A stretch of DNA of 64,000 nt from Guptibacillus hwajinpoensis (GCF_005144865.1 NZ_SWFM01000004.1:1-64000), one strand, 5' to 3'. Numbered from the stretch's first letter, positions 42,540 through 52,205 are shown. Translations and numbers: made by a program. The notes: generated by a model from the letters alone, not told the origin.

Positions 42540-42564
42540 ATACCCTTCGGTAAGAAAGATAATC
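42540..42564 (-). promoter_or_regulatory. SigB-like promoter of ytxGH
   Basis: Minus strand GATTAT, 13 bases, GGGTAT; the -10 is a perfect SigB hexamer and the -35 shares four of six bases with GTTTAA. It lies about 35 bases upstream of ytxG. Confidence 0.6.
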
Positions 42565-42594
42565 GTTGAATTTCTGTTAAAAATTTTCCTGAAC

Positions 42595-43149
42595 TCACTT
42601 ATGAAAAACTGCAAGAATCGTTTCCTGCAAGTTTTCAAATAAAGGATAACAAGCTTCTTCTGATGAAAGGTTCATAATGAGACTTGAGTAGACAGAGTCA
42701 TAATACCACTGTTGTTTATCTCGCCCTCGAGTAAACCGATCCCATACTGCTGATCCTTCACGGGCGAAATCTCTTTGAACGGTTCTCAAATTATGTAATT
42801 TATCTGCACAAGTAATTTGTTTTACTGAAAACGATGCTGTTCTTAGTTTTTTTATTGTATGAAGTTTCCTCTCTTCCCACTCAAGACTTTTATCTGGTTC
42901 AGAACACTCTAAAACGAGGTTTGCAACGACTTCTCCGAATTCATCTTTTAAGTTAGCAAATGTGAGTGCCGTATCTTCAATGACATCATGCAGAATCCCA
43001 GCTGCTACAACTTCTTCTGTGGAACCTGACTCTAGCAAGTAGAAACCAACTGTTACGGGATGAGATAGATATGGTAATGACGATTTTTTTCGATATTGTC
43101 TGTCGTGCGCGGTAGCAGCTAGTTCAATAGCTCTTTCAATGATTTTCAT
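42595..43149 (-). CDS. HD-domain phosphohydrolase, MESH1/(p)ppGpp hydrolase-like
   Basis: 184 residues. The HD signature is visible as LSHPVTVGFYLLES, AAGILHDVIEDT (His-Asp metal pair) and CADKLHNLRTVQRD. This matches the hydrolase half of RelA/SpoT proteins without synthetase, TGS or ACT domains, as in small alarmone hydrolases; other nucleotide substrates are possible. I start at ATG 43149, which overlaps the upstream DUF418 gene by 14 bases. Confidence 0.82.
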   Translation of the reverse strand: MKIIERAIELAATAHDRQYRKKSSLPYLSHPVTVGFYLLESGSTEEVVAAGILHDVIEDTALTFANLKDEFGEVVANLVLECSEPDKSLEWEERKLHTIKKLRTASFSVKQITCADKLHNLRTVQRDFAREGSAVWDRFTRGRDKQQWYYDSVYSSLIMNLSSEEACYPLFENLQETILAVFHK

Positions 43150-44326
43150 GAGACATACCTTCTTTCTTATTTCTTTTAATGGAGAACCTCTTTTGATACG
43201 TTCCCATTCTCCAGATCCATTCAACAGGTCCGTATTGAAATGAATTTAGCCAACTTCTGCTCCCTATCACTTGTAAAATAAAGATGCCTATTACTAGAGC
43301 AACTCCTGTACTTATTTCGATGCTTCCATACAACCCAAACCCATAATGGTAGAAAAGCAAAGTGCCAATAATTGATTGCAAGAGATAATTGGTTAGAGCC
43401 ATTTTACCAACCCATTCAAAAGGCTTTATTCTTCTGCCTGAGTAATACAGTAACGATAGGCATGATAGATAGAATAAAGATACGAGTGGTCCACCAAGAC
43501 TATCTTGGAGATGTGTAAAAGCATAGGAATCGAACAGAAATGGACTAATTTTAATAGCGAATCCAAGTGCTCCAAGGAGCATCAATTTCTTTACGAACGG
43601 AAGATGAATGACATCCCCATTGAACCACCCTTTTTTGGAAAACCCTGCACCAAATAAGAAATAAGGAAAGATCGAGAACAATAGAAAGGCTCCGTTTAGA
43701 CCACCATTTACATAGTACCAGTCACTGAGACGCTGGCTCATAATTTCAAGGTAACTACCAGATCCATATACTAGAATAGAATGTTCTATCGCAGAAGGGT
43801 TATGCGTTGTTAAATCCGCGTTACTGAACGGAAGCATGAGAAGAAAAAGAATAATCACATAGAAAAGCCAGAGTACAAGGCCGATTTGTATCAATGCCTT
43901 GCCTTTCAGTCGAACAAAGAAAAGGAGCAAAAATCCACATAAGCTATAAGTAAATAGAATGTCACCGTGCCAGATAAAAGTAAAATGTATGACACCAAGT
44001 GTAAATAGAAACAGTAATCTTCTAACCATAACCGATCGAAACGGCGCCCCTCTTGCAGTGAGGCGATTTCTTAAAATAAGAAACCCGTAACCAAAAAGAA
44101 ACGAGAAAAGAGGATAAAAGCTTGCTTGTGCAAATAGATCGATTGCATTCATGAGAAGTTGATTCCAATGGTCCCCCCAATAACCGATTTGATCGATATA
44201 CATCCATGGTGAATGAAAATCAATCATATTAACAAAGAAAATACCAAGGAGTGCGAGGCCTCGCATTGCATCAATGGAATGTATTCGTTCGTTAGGTGCG
44301 ATAGGAGCTAAAGCTGATTTCGTCAT
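43136..44326 (-). CDS. DUF418 membrane protein (YeiB/YxaH-like)
   Basis: 396 residues with about nine TM segments. RIHSIDAMRGLALLGIFFVNM opens the protein, the DUF418 hallmark; the C-terminal domain has RIKPFEWVGKMALTNYLLQS and the GPVEWIWR end motif. Relatives may transfer acyl groups or move small molecules; function is not established. ATG 44326 follows AAAGGA at eight bases. Probably cotranscribed with the HD gene downstream. Confidence 0.88.
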   Translation of the reverse strand: MTKSALAPIAPNERIHSIDAMRGLALLGIFFVNMIDFHSPWMYIDQIGYWGDHWNQLLMNAIDLFAQASFYPLFSFLFGYGFLILRNRLTARGAPFRSVMVRRLLFLFTLGVIHFTFIWHGDILFTYSLCGFLLLFFVRLKGKALIQIGLVLWLFYVIILFLLMLPFSNADLTTHNPSAIEHSILVYGSGSYLEIMSQRLSDWYYVNGGLNGAFLLFSIFPYFLFGAGFSKKGWFNGDVIHLPFVKKLMLLGALGFAIKISPFLFDSYAFTHLQDSLGGPLVSLFYLSCLSLLYYSGRRIKPFEWVGKMALTNYLLQSIIGTLLFYHYGFGLYGSIEISTGVALVIGIFILQVIGSRSWLNSFQYGPVEWIWRMGTYQKRFSIKRNKKEGMSHENH

Positions 44327-44543
44327 CTTGTTCATCCTTTATTAATATGTATTGTGCTTCTCATTATCGTTCCACAAACCTATGTCTTTTTCCTGGCTTC
44401 ACCACACCCCTTTCTAGGTACAATTAACCACAAGGAAGAGAAGATACTCCTTTTTTTATTTAAATTCAGGAAAATCCACCCAGTTTTATCCATTCTATTC
44501 TATAATAAACGCATGCCTACAAATTATGGAAATACACACAAAA

Positions 44544-44570
44544 TGAAACCCTTCATGCATGACCATCGTC
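44544..44570 (+). promoter_or_regulatory. ECF-type promoter of the sigma factor operon
   Basis: TGAAACC (44544-44550), 16 bases, CGTC (44567-44570): the arrangement recognised by Bacillus extracytoplasmic-function sigma factors and typical of autoregulated ECF operons. Confidence 0.7.
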
Positions 44571-44605
44571 ATTTGTGTTGAAGGGCTGAAGAGGGAGGGC
44601 CAGCC

Positions 44606-45142
44606 TTGGGGAAAAGAGAATTCACAGCTCATACAGACATTGACCTCACGAATAAGGATGCGGTCCTTGAAACGATCATGGGTGAATATGGAGAAAGTGT
44701 TGTTTGGCTTGCTTATAGTTATTTAAAAGATAAAGCGAAGGCAGAAGATATTGCCCAGGAAGTTTTTATCATATGCTATACAAAACTCGATAGCTTCAAT
44801 AATGAAGCATCACTCAAATCCTGGGTGCTAACGATTACTGCGAATAAATGCAAGGATGTGCTTAAAAGCTGGTCCCATCGAAATATCGTTTTCGCACAAT
44901 CATTACTTTCAACATTTAAACACCAGGATTCTTCACCTGATTTCCAATTAGTTGGTTTAGAAGAGAATCAAGAGCTAACAAAAAACATTCTTAAATTACC
45001 AATTAAATACCGAGAAGTTATATTCCTGCATTATTTCGAAGACTTGAAAGTCCAAGAAATCAGTGACTTTCTATCAATTAAAGAAAACTCAGTTAAAACA
45101 AGACTTAGACGTGCAAGAATACTTCTGAAAGAAATGTATTAA
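44606..45142 (+). CDS. RNA polymerase sigma factor, ECF subfamily
   Basis: 178 residues. Region 2 reads VVWLAYSYLKDKAKAEDIAQEVFIICY and SLKSWVLTITANKCKDVLKSW; region 4 reads LPIKYREVIFLHYFEDLKVQEIS and KENSVKTRLRRARILLKE. It lacks 1.1 and 3 regions, so it is a class IV factor of the SigW/X/V kind. The start is TTG, six bases after GAGGGAGGG. The next gene encodes its likely membrane anti-sigma factor, and the promoter at 44544 suggests it controls itself. Confidence 0.93.
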   Translation: MGKREFTAHTDIDLTNKDAVLETIMGEYGESVVWLAYSYLKDKAKAEDIAQEVFIICYTKLDSFNNEASLKSWVLTITANKCKDVLKSWSHRNIVFAQSLLSTFKHQDSSPDFQLVGLEENQELTKNILKLPIKYREVIFLHYFEDLKVQEISDFLSIKENSVKTRLRRARILLKEMY

Positions 45143-45154
45143 GGAGGGGTGACA

Positions 45155-45766
45155 ATGGATGAGAAGCTAAAAAACCTTCGTGTTAGAATGACCGATACAA
45201 AAGCCGTCACCTTTGATCACCGTCACAAGAACCGTGTTCGAACGAGTCTCAAAAATAATGCCCCAACCAAACAAGGGTTTTTAAAAGTTATTCAAGAAAG
45301 ATTTCCTGCTTTTCTTACATATATTGTACTCCTAGTCATGTTAAGTGGCACTGGACTTTTCGCCTCTATTGAAATGGGAATTCTATCTCATGAGAGTAAA
45401 ACTGCAGAAATGAAACAACAAGTGACTCCATCAAAAGAAGAGTTGTATACAAATATTTCACAATCATTAGAGTCAATCGATAGTGAAAATGATCGTGAGC
45501 AAGTTAGAGCATTTACTGAATCCTACCTTACTAATTTTGATAACTGGAGAATAAGTGACATGAATGCCGACTATAAAAATCATAACGCTATCCTTGCTCA
45601 GGGTAGAATAACGGAAGGTTTTTTTGACAAAACAACTTTTAGTATATGGCTCGAACCTGATACAGGACTTCCTCTTGAATTTGTCATTCGAAATCAAGAA
45701 AGTAGTGTTCTAGAAGAATTCCAGCTTTCTCGTGACACGGTTGCGAAATCTTATAAACAAAAGTAA
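45155..45766 (+). CDS. Putative anti-sigma factor, single-pass membrane protein
   Basis: 203 residues from ATG 45155, which follows AAGGAGG; a GTG six bases upstream is possible. A cytoplasmic part of about 55 residues is followed by one TM helix (FPAFLTYIVLLVMLSGTGLFA) and an extracytoplasmic domain of about 125 residues. This layout and the position 12 bases after the sigma gene mark it as the cognate anti-sigma factor. I cannot assign it to a named family. Confidence 0.75.
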   Translation: MDEKLKNLRVRMTDTKAVTFDHRHKNRVRTSLKNNAPTKQGFLKVIQERFPAFLTYIVLLVMLSGTGLFASIEMGILSHESKTAEMKQQVTPSKEELYTNISQSLESIDSENDREQVRAFTESYLTNFDNWRISDMNADYKNHNAILAQGRITEGFFDKTTFSIWLEPDTGLPLEFVIRNQESSVLEEFQLSRDTVAKSYKQK

Positions 45767-45800
45767 AGACTTCTGTTACGATCAACAGAAGTCTTTATCA
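45765..45800. terminator. Bidirectional terminator after the anti-sigma gene
   Basis: AAAGACTTCTGTT and its reverse complement around ACGATC, then TATCATTTT. Confidence 0.85.
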
Positions 45801-45802
45801 TT

Positions 45803-47098
45803 TTATAGCTTACATATCTTATTAAGTTCATTGGAAGTATGTTGTAATAACTCACGATCTAGGTCAGGAAATTCATTAAGATCAATACTATTCATTACAT
45901 AAGAATGAAACTTTTGAACATCCCGCTTGATCTCTTCTTTTTGCCCATCGGCAGTTAGAATTAATGCATCCAATATCCCATTTAACATAGCTACGTCATC
46001 CTGACCGTAATGTCTAATTTGATAAAAAGATTTATAGAGATATTGAAAGAATGGTTTTGGTTCTGTTAATACACGAAGATTCCTTTTATCATCAAAGAAA
46101 GCTTCTTTAGGATGATAAGTATTTCCAATCCTCGAAAGAATGGTTCCAATCCGATTTGTACAGTTAATCGCAGTATGTGGATCATTAACTGATGGCGAAA
46201 TTGCTCTAAGTGCGATTTCTACAAGCTTTTGAATAGAAAATTCTAAATCCTGATCATTAATTCGTTCTGTTCCAATGGCAATTGAATTTATAATGTTGTT
46301 TTCAGAGAAAGAAGATGGATCAGCCGTCCAAACCGTCGCTAATCTGGTTCCAGGATTCACGTATCGCCCAACATCCGCGTCTATTCGAATGACGCTTTCA
46401 CTTTGAGTTGCAACTTGAATCAACTTTTTGTATGGAATGAGCTGAATATAGCCCATTTTTTTGCTATAAATCGGCCAACCTTCATCTTCATTTAACTCTT
46501 TTTTCTCCCAGCTATCCCACTTTTCGAACGGCTCACCTTCATGCAATTCGCTTTTATTTTCAACAAGAGATAGTGATTTTCTTGCAATTTTTTCGATTAG
46601 ATTGTTCACTTGAACAAATGCAGCAGAGTGATGGATAAATAGAACAAAGAACAATAAACAAGTAATTGCAAGAATAACAGTTAACAATGGCGAAACAATA
46701 ATACGGCTTTCTTTCCCAGTAAGAAGAAGTAAATTAACTAGAGCAAAAACAAATCCCGCTACGAAGATACCAAGAACATGCTGTGTAAAGCGATCTGAAA
46801 TGAAATCTTGGAGAACCCGTGGGGAGAATTGAGACGAATAGGTTGTTAGCACAACCATAATAGATGAGAACGAGATCGTCGTCATCGTTAGGATTGCGGT
46901 TACGAGCGGTCCGTATAAAGATTGTGCAACCTTTTCAGTTGATAGCAATAGCTTAGGTAATTGCCCGTTAAGTTGTGAGAAAATCATGAGATCTGCCCAT
47001 GTACTCAAGGCAACAACAACGAGAGAAATTAATCCGTACACAACAGGAAGAAACCAAAAGCTATTCCGTAAATTAATAGATGTTTTGGATAAGTTCAT
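45803..47098 (-). CDS. DUF2254 membrane protein
   Basis: 431 residues. About four TM segments in the first 150 residues (SFWFLPVVYGLISLVVVALST and following), then a cytoplasmic domain with DADVGRYVNPGTRLATVW and ALRAISPSVNDPHTAINC, both characteristic of DUF2254. Function unknown. Diverges from nothing immediate and ends at a shared terminator. Confidence 0.87.
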   Translation of the reverse strand: MNLSKTSINLRNSFWFLPVVYGLISLVVVALSTWADLMIFSQLNGQLPKLLLSTEKVAQSLYGPLVTAILTMTTISFSSIMVVLTTYSSQFSPRVLQDFISDRFTQHVLGIFVAGFVFALVNLLLLTGKESRIIVSPLLTVILAITCLLFFVLFIHHSAAFVQVNNLIEKIARKSLSLVENKSELHEGEPFEKWDSWEKKELNEDEGWPIYSKKMGYIQLIPYKKLIQVATQSESVIRIDADVGRYVNPGTRLATVWTADPSSFSENNIINSIAIGTERINDQDLEFSIQKLVEIALRAISPSVNDPHTAINCTNRIGTILSRIGNTYHPKEAFFDDKRNLRVLTEPKPFFQYLYKSFYQIRHYGQDDVAMLNGILDALILTADGQKEEIKRDVQKFHSYVMNSIDLNEFPDLDRELLQHTSNELNKICKL

Positions 47099-47214
47099 AA
47101 AGGTAATTCCTCTTTCATAAGTATGTCGTCCTATTCTTGTTCCCTAATTCATTCAACCTAATCCCGTTTAGCTAAAATGCCTTTCATTTCCACCAATCCA
47201 CTATGAGTTAAACC

Positions 47215-47775
47215 TCAATAAATAAACGGTACAAGCCGATAACGATCTTTCCCCCATTCACGATAAGATTCTCCAACAGATTCATAAAGCATCCGTTCTT
47301 CTAGGCGTATGCGAAATAGTAGCGCAGGAATAATCAATAGGACTGCTACAATCACACCACCCCACGCTCCGATATAAATTGGGATTCCTATTGTACTCAG
47401 AAGAAGTCCTGTATAAAGGGGATGTCTTAACAGTCGATAAGGACCGGAACTAACAAGATCTACTTTACTCTCCACAATAACGTTTCTTGAGAAGAAATGA
47501 CCGAGCTCCTGAATTCCCCAGTATCTCAAGCCAATCCCTCCTCCATATAGAAGCAATCCGATTACATTCGTAAGCGCACTTGTATTAAATAAGAAAAGAT
47601 CTAGCTCACGAAAGGAGAGCGTAGCAGCGATTGATGAGATAATCATAAAGAGAATAAGTAAGAAGGATCGATTCTCAATTGATGATTCACTCGTGCTTTG
47701 TTTCCCTCGCTTCATAATAAACTCCCCTACCCATAAAGCTGTAAATAGAACGAATACAGTATCAAAGATATTCAT
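47215..47775 (-). CDS. Isoprenylcysteine carboxyl methyltransferase-family protein
   Basis: 186 residues, about five TM segments. The C-terminal SGPYRLLRHPLYTGLLLSTI and RIRLEERMLYESVGESYREW are the conserved ICMT/NnrU-like SAM-binding motifs. Bacterial members methylate unknown, probably lipid or isoprenoid substrates. Monocistronic, minus strand. Confidence 0.87.
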   Translation of the reverse strand: MNIFDTVFVLFTALWVGEFIMKRGKQSTSESSIENRSFLLILFMIISSIAATLSFRELDLFLFNTSALTNVIGLLLYGGGIGLRYWGIQELGHFFSRNVIVESKVDLVSSGPYRLLRHPLYTGLLLSTIGIPIYIGAWGGVIVAVLLIIPALLFRIRLEERMLYESVGESYREWGKDRYRLVPFIY

Positions 47776-48101
47776 ATCCCCACCCCTTTCCCCGTCTTTA
47801 TGAGCAGTATATCAAACTTCATAACCCCCTGTCTGATACAAGTGTGGCGGCAATGTATAAAATACAATGTTTATTCATCCCATTAATGAAAACCCTTACA
47901 TTTTGCGTTTTATCAACTTTTCAACTATGCAGTGATACGAATATTTTGGATATAAATGTTAAAAGAATACGTTTTCCAATCTTTATATATAGTGCTAAGG
48001 CTCCTTCTCATCTTCTAAGCGTATGTTAAGTTAGCTTAGAACTCACATCGTCCATATTCTTAGTTATTCTCCATGTATTCGGACTATTTGGGCAGGTCAT
48101 G
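47776..48101. other. Intergenic region between the ICMT gene and proB
   Basis: AT-rich DNA between divergent genes. I see no gene, no T-box leader, no riboswitch and no obvious repeat. The proB promoter begins at its right end. Confidence 0.7.
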
Positions 48102-48129
48102 TTGTAAGGATATAGGCGTTTGTTATACT
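48102..48129 (+). promoter_or_regulatory. Candidate SigA promoter of proB
   Basis: TTGTAA (48102-48107) and TATACT (48124-48129) are 16 bases apart, about 60 bases upstream of proB. No proline-specific T-box is present between them and the start. Confidence 0.6.
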
Positions 48130-48189
48130 CGTAGAGTCAGTTGATTAAACGAAATCACACATTTAACGGCAAGTTATAGGAGTGAAATG

Positions 48190-49332
48190 ATGAGTCTAAA
48201 CGACGAAAAGAAACGAATCGTAATTAAAATAGGAAGCAGCTCTTTAACGAGCAGACTTGGAGACATTAGCCGAAGAAAACTTGAAAAACTAGTTGATGAC
48301 ATTGTTATGCTTAAAGATGAAGGACATGAAGTTCTACTCGTATCATCAGGTGCAGTAGCCGCTGGTTACCGTCGACTTGGTTGCCTTGAACGTCCAACAT
48401 CACTTTCAGAAAAACAGGCCGCGGCATCAATCGGTCAAGGACTGTTAATGGAGGCTTATTCAGAACGGTTCATATCTCACGGCTACACTGCTTCACAAAT
48501 TCTGATTACGCGCAGTGACTTTTCTGATCGAAAAAGATACAACAACGCAAGAAATACCATTAATGTATTGTTAGAACGAGGAATCGTTCCTATCGTTAAT
48601 GAAAATGATACTGTAACTGTAGAACGATTGAAATTTGGAGATAATGATACACTTTCAGCAAAAGTTGGAGCGCTTGTAAGTGCAGATCAACTCATTATTC
48701 TATCTGATATAGATGGTTTATATGATGATGATCCAAGAAATAATCCTGATGCTAAGCTACTCGAGCACGTAACAGAAATTACACCTGAAATTGAAGATTC
48801 AGCTGGTGAGCCCGGAAGCTCAGTAGGTACAGGAGGCATGAGATCCAAAATCGATGCTGTCAAAATAGCGATGGCTTCAGGTACGCCATCTTTCCTTGGT
48901 AATGCAACAACAAAAGGCATTATTTATGATGCAGTACACGAAACAGCAAAAGGAACGTACTTTACACCTGAAGGACAAGCAGAACTTGATAACAAGAAAC
49001 AGTGGATTGCATTTAACTCTGGTCCTGAAGGCGAAGTTATTGTAACAGATAAAGCAAGCTCAGAAATTTCCGAACATGAACGAAGCCTACAACCAAAAGG
49101 TGTTCATTATGTACACGGACACTTCAAACCAGGTGCAGTTGTAAAACTCACTGATATGGATGGAGAAGACATTGGAATTGGCGTAACAAACTATTCTTCC
49201 AAGCATCTGAAGATGATCAAAGGATTATCAACAGATGAAATTTCGGAACTCATTGATACCTCAGTTAAAGAAGCTGTTCATATTAATGACTTTGTTTACC
49301 ACGATCAATTAGCTATTCCACTCGGATCATAA
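48190..49332 (+). CDS. proB: Glutamate 5-kinase
   Basis: First enzyme of proline synthesis, phosphorylating glutamate. The AAK kinase domain shows IVIKIGSSSLT (about 10-20), VSSGAVAAGYRRLG, IVNENDTVTVERLKFGDNDT and SSVGTGGMRSKIDAVKIA; a C-terminal PUA domain (about 280-365) completes the 380-residue protein. AGGAG lies seven bases before ATG 48190 (ATG 48187 is adjacent). proA follows after a 111-base gap; feedback by proline is typical of ProB, though stress-type ProJ paralogues exist. Confidence 0.95.
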   Translation: MSLNDEKKRIVIKIGSSSLTSRLGDISRRKLEKLVDDIVMLKDEGHEVLLVSSGAVAAGYRRLGCLERPTSLSEKQAAASIGQGLLMEAYSERFISHGYTASQILITRSDFSDRKRYNNARNTINVLLERGIVPIVNENDTVTVERLKFGDNDTLSAKVGALVSADQLIILSDIDGLYDDDPRNNPDAKLLEHVTEITPEIEDSAGEPGSSVGTGGMRSKIDAVKIAMASGTPSFLGNATTKGIIYDAVHETAKGTYFTPEGQAELDNKKQWIAFNSGPEGEVIVTDKASSEISEHERSLQPKGVHYVHGHFKPGAVVKLTDMDGEDIGIGVTNYSSKHLKMIKGLSTDEISELIDTSVKEAVHINDFVYHDQLAIPLGS

Positions 49333-49443
49333 AACGACGTCAGAGGGGGGACAATCACTCCCTCTATTCGTTTGTTAATGCAAAGAAATTTTACTAGCCA
49401 CTAAAATGATTTAAAATAGAAGAAAAAATATAGGAGGCGTTTG

Positions 49444-50706
49444 ATGACTACTCTAGATCGTACAGTCAATGTAAAGGAACAAGCAAAGAAAGCACAGGTA
49501 GCTTCTAAATCTCTTTCCCTACTAACAACGGAAGAAAAGAATGAGGCTTTACTCATTATTGCAGATGAACTTGAAAAAGAAACAGAGTTTATTCTTAACG
49601 AAAACAAAAAAGATTTAGATCGCGGTACAGAGAAAGGATTCACTGAAGCGTTTATGGATCGTCTTCGCTTGACTGAAGAGCGTGTAAAAGATTTCGCAAA
49701 TGGTCTTCGTGAAGTTGCAGAGCTTGAAGACCCTGTAGGAGAAGTTATTTCCGACTGGAACCTTGATAATGGCATGCAGGTTGAACAAGTACGCGTACCT
49801 CTTGGTGTTATTGGTATGATCTATGAAGCTCGTCCAAACGTAACAGTAGATGCAACTGGTCTAGCATTGAAGTCTGGTAACGCGATCGTGCTTAAAGGTG
49901 GTTCGAATGCGCTTAATTCCAATAAAGGCATTGTACGCGTCATTCACGAAGCACTTCCAAAAACAAAAATTTCTGCTGAAGCCGTTCAGTTAATCGCAAC
50001 GACTGATCGTGAAGCAACAAGTCAGCTTTTCACTATGAAAGAGCATATCGACGTACTCATTCCTCGAGGTGGCGGAGCGCTTATCAACACTGTTGTTAAC
50101 AATGCAACTGTACCCGTGCTTGAAACAGGAGTTGGGAACTGCCATATCTATTTCGATGAAACAGCTGAACCAGAAAAAGCGATTAATATTCTTATTAATG
50201 CAAAGACTGATCGTCCTGCTGTATGTAATGCGGCAGAAACACTTATCGTGCATCATAAGTGGCTTGAAGAGAACAAAGACCTTCTAGAAAGATCACTTGC
50301 TGATCACAACATTAAAGTGCATGGTGATGATCACATTGTGAACACGTTTAAAGATGCAGTACCAGCAGATGAAGATGACTGGAGCAACGAATATCTTGGT
50401 CTTGAGATTGCAATTAAAACAGTAAACAATACTCAAGAAGCGATTGACCATATTGAAATGTATGGCACAAAGCACTCTGAAGCAATCATTACAGAAGATG
50501 CTAAATCAGCTTCACTTTTCCGTAATCTTGTAGATGCTGCAGCAGTTTATCACAATGCTTCTACTCGTTTTACTGACGGATCTGCATTAGGCTTTGGTGC
50601 AGAGATTGGTATTTCTACACAAAAGCTTCATGCTAGAGGGCCAATGGGATTACCAGCTCTTACAACTATCAAGTATTGCATGACAGGTACAGGTCAAATT
50701 CGATAA
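49444..50706 (+). CDS. proA: Glutamate-5-semialdehyde dehydrogenase (gamma-glutamyl phosphate reductase)
   Basis: Reduces gamma-glutamyl phosphate to the semialdehyde that cyclises to pyrroline-5-carboxylate. ALDH-fold protein of 420 residues. Motifs include GVIGMIYEARPNVTVDATGL (about 119-138), DVLIPRGGGALI and the catalytic Cys in DRPAVCNAAETLIVH. GGAGG lies six bases before ATG 49444. Ends at a terminator, closing the proBA operon. Confidence 0.96.
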   Translation: MTTLDRTVNVKEQAKKAQVASKSLSLLTTEEKNEALLIIADELEKETEFILNENKKDLDRGTEKGFTEAFMDRLRLTEERVKDFANGLREVAELEDPVGEVISDWNLDNGMQVEQVRVPLGVIGMIYEARPNVTVDATGLALKSGNAIVLKGGSNALNSNKGIVRVIHEALPKTKISAEAVQLIATTDREATSQLFTMKEHIDVLIPRGGGALINTVVNNATVPVLETGVGNCHIYFDETAEPEKAINILINAKTDRPAVCNAAETLIVHHKWLEENKDLLERSLADHNIKVHGDDHIVNTFKDAVPADEDDWSNEYLGLEIAIKTVNNTQEAIDHIEMYGTKHSEAIITEDAKSASLFRNLVDAAAVYHNASTRFTDGSALGFGAEIGISTQKLHARGPMGLPALTTIKYCMTGTGQIR

Positions 50707-50714
50707 AATTTTTC

Positions 50715-50749
50715 AGAGATAACTCCTTTTTATGGAGTTATCTTTTTTT
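50715..50749 (+). terminator. Terminator of proBA
   Basis: AGATAACTCC/GGAGTTATCT with a TTTTTAT loop and a T run of seven. Confidence 0.9.
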
Positions 50750-50751
50750 AG

Positions 50752-50960
50752 GCTTTTTTCGTAGACAATGTTGCTAGAAAACAGATGATTTTCGCTACAG
50801 GATGCTCGCTTTCCTTGATGCGGGACGCTTGAGCCTCCTCGTCGCTAGCACTCCTGTGGTGTCCCGCTAGTCCCTCAGGAGTCGAGCAACTTTCGCTCCA
50901 ATCAGCGAAGTGTGGCTTTTAATACTTAAATTCTTTTAAAAGCAACAATATTATCTATCT
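50752..50960 (-). repeat. Minus-strand copy of the dispersed Bacillaceae repeat
   Basis: On the minus strand it reads GATTGGAGCGAAAGTTGCTC, GACTCCTGAGGGACTAGCGG, GAGGAGGCTCAAGCGTCCCG, GGAAAGCGAGCATCCTGTAG and the CTAGCAACATTGTCTACGAA flank, the same order as the copy at 32440. The 50707-51085 gap holds this and the proBA terminator only. Confidence 0.82.
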
Positions 50961-51085
50961 GATTTACTCGGTATGTATGAAGGGTGTAAAAATGTGGAAC
51001 CTATTGTGGTGAGCATAACCTTCGTTTAATGGGAATGTATCCCCTATAATGAGTACCGTAATGACTTAGAGAAGGGATGAGATCA

Positions 51086-52195
51086 ATGGCACATGAAAAT
51101 TTATATACACCTAACCAATTAGGAAAGCTTTCATTGAACAATCGCTTTATCGTTGCGCCAATGACAAGAATTACGGCAACAGATGATGGTAGCGCAACAA
51201 CAACAATGCGTGATTATTATGAACGATTTGCAAAAGGCGGTTTTGGTGCTGTCATTACAGAGGGCATCTATACTGATGAATTATATAGCCAGGGGTATTT
51301 AAATCAGCCTGGCCTTACAAATAAAAACCATGTAGAAACATGGAAAAACGTCGTTTCTGCTGTTCATGATTATGATACAGCAATCATTGCTCAATTGATG
51401 CATGCAGGAGGTCAAAGTCAAGGGAATGCTTATACTGACGTAACTGTAGCTCCGTCAGCAATCCCACCAAAAGGTGAACAGCTTGGTTTCTATGGCGGTT
51501 CAGGTACATTCGATGTTCCGAGAGCACTAACGCTCGATGAAATTGAAGAAATTCGACACTCTTTTGTTCAAGCAGCTCGCAATGCTAAAGAAGCAGGATT
51601 CGATGGTGTAGAAATACACGGTGCGAACGGCTACCTACTTGATCAATTCTTAACTGATTACCTAAATGAACGCGACGATGAGTACGGTGGTTCACTCGAA
51701 AATCGCTTGAAACTAATCGTTGAAGTAATTAAAGATGTTAGAAATGAAGTAGGAGAAGACTTTACTGTAGGCATTCGCCTTTCTCAAATTAAAGTCGCTG
51801 ATCCTGCTTATAAATGGCCTAATGGTGAAGAATCAGCGAAGACGATCTTCTCTACTCTTGAGCAAGGATTGGATTATATTCACGTTACGGACCCAGATGC
51901 TACTCAACCTGCTTTCGGTGAAGGAACAAAGTCTTTAACCGCAGCAGCGAAAGCATTTAGTAGCTTACCAATTATTGCAAATGGTCAGCTTGGTGACCCG
52001 GATAAAGCAAGCGAGCTCATCGATCATAGAGATGCAGACTTTGTAAGCCTTGGTACAAGCGCACTTGCTAACCCTGATTATCCTAATCGTCTTGCAAGCG
52101 AAAATGAATTGAATACATTTGATTTCGAAAGTACACTCCTTCCACTTGCTTATATTAAAGAGCATGAAGTTAAAGCGGAAATTATTAAAGCATAA
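51086..52195 (+). CDS. NADH:flavin oxidoreductase, old yellow enzyme family
   Basis: FMN-containing TIM-barrel ene-reductase, 369 residues. NRFIVAPMTRITATDDG (N-terminal flavin contact), QLMHAGGQSQGNAY, FDGVEIHGANGYLLDQFLTD (catalytic His/Asn pair) and NERDDEYGGSLENRLKL are the family hallmarks. ATG 51086 lies eight bases after GAAGGGA; ATG 51077 overlaps that site. Single-gene unit; physiological substrate unknown (enones, nitro compounds or a biosynthetic intermediate). Confidence 0.9.
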   Translation: MAHENLYTPNQLGKLSLNNRFIVAPMTRITATDDGSATTTMRDYYERFAKGGFGAVITEGIYTDELYSQGYLNQPGLTNKNHVETWKNVVSAVHDYDTAIIAQLMHAGGQSQGNAYTDVTVAPSAIPPKGEQLGFYGGSGTFDVPRALTLDEIEEIRHSFVQAARNAKEAGFDGVEIHGANGYLLDQFLTDYLNERDDEYGGSLENRLKLIVEVIKDVRNEVGEDFTVGIRLSQIKVADPAYKWPNGEESAKTIFSTLEQGLDYIHVTDPDATQPAFGEGTKSLTAAAKAFSSLPIIANGQLGDPDKASELIDHRDADFVSLGTSALANPDYPNRLASENELNTFDFESTLLPLAYIKEHEVKAEIIKA

Positions 52196-52205
52196 TCACG
52201 AAATA

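Noticed and set aside
47776..48189. Proline T-box leader upstream of proBA
   Set aside because: No T-box sequence (GGGTGG.ACCGCG) or specifier stem is visible.
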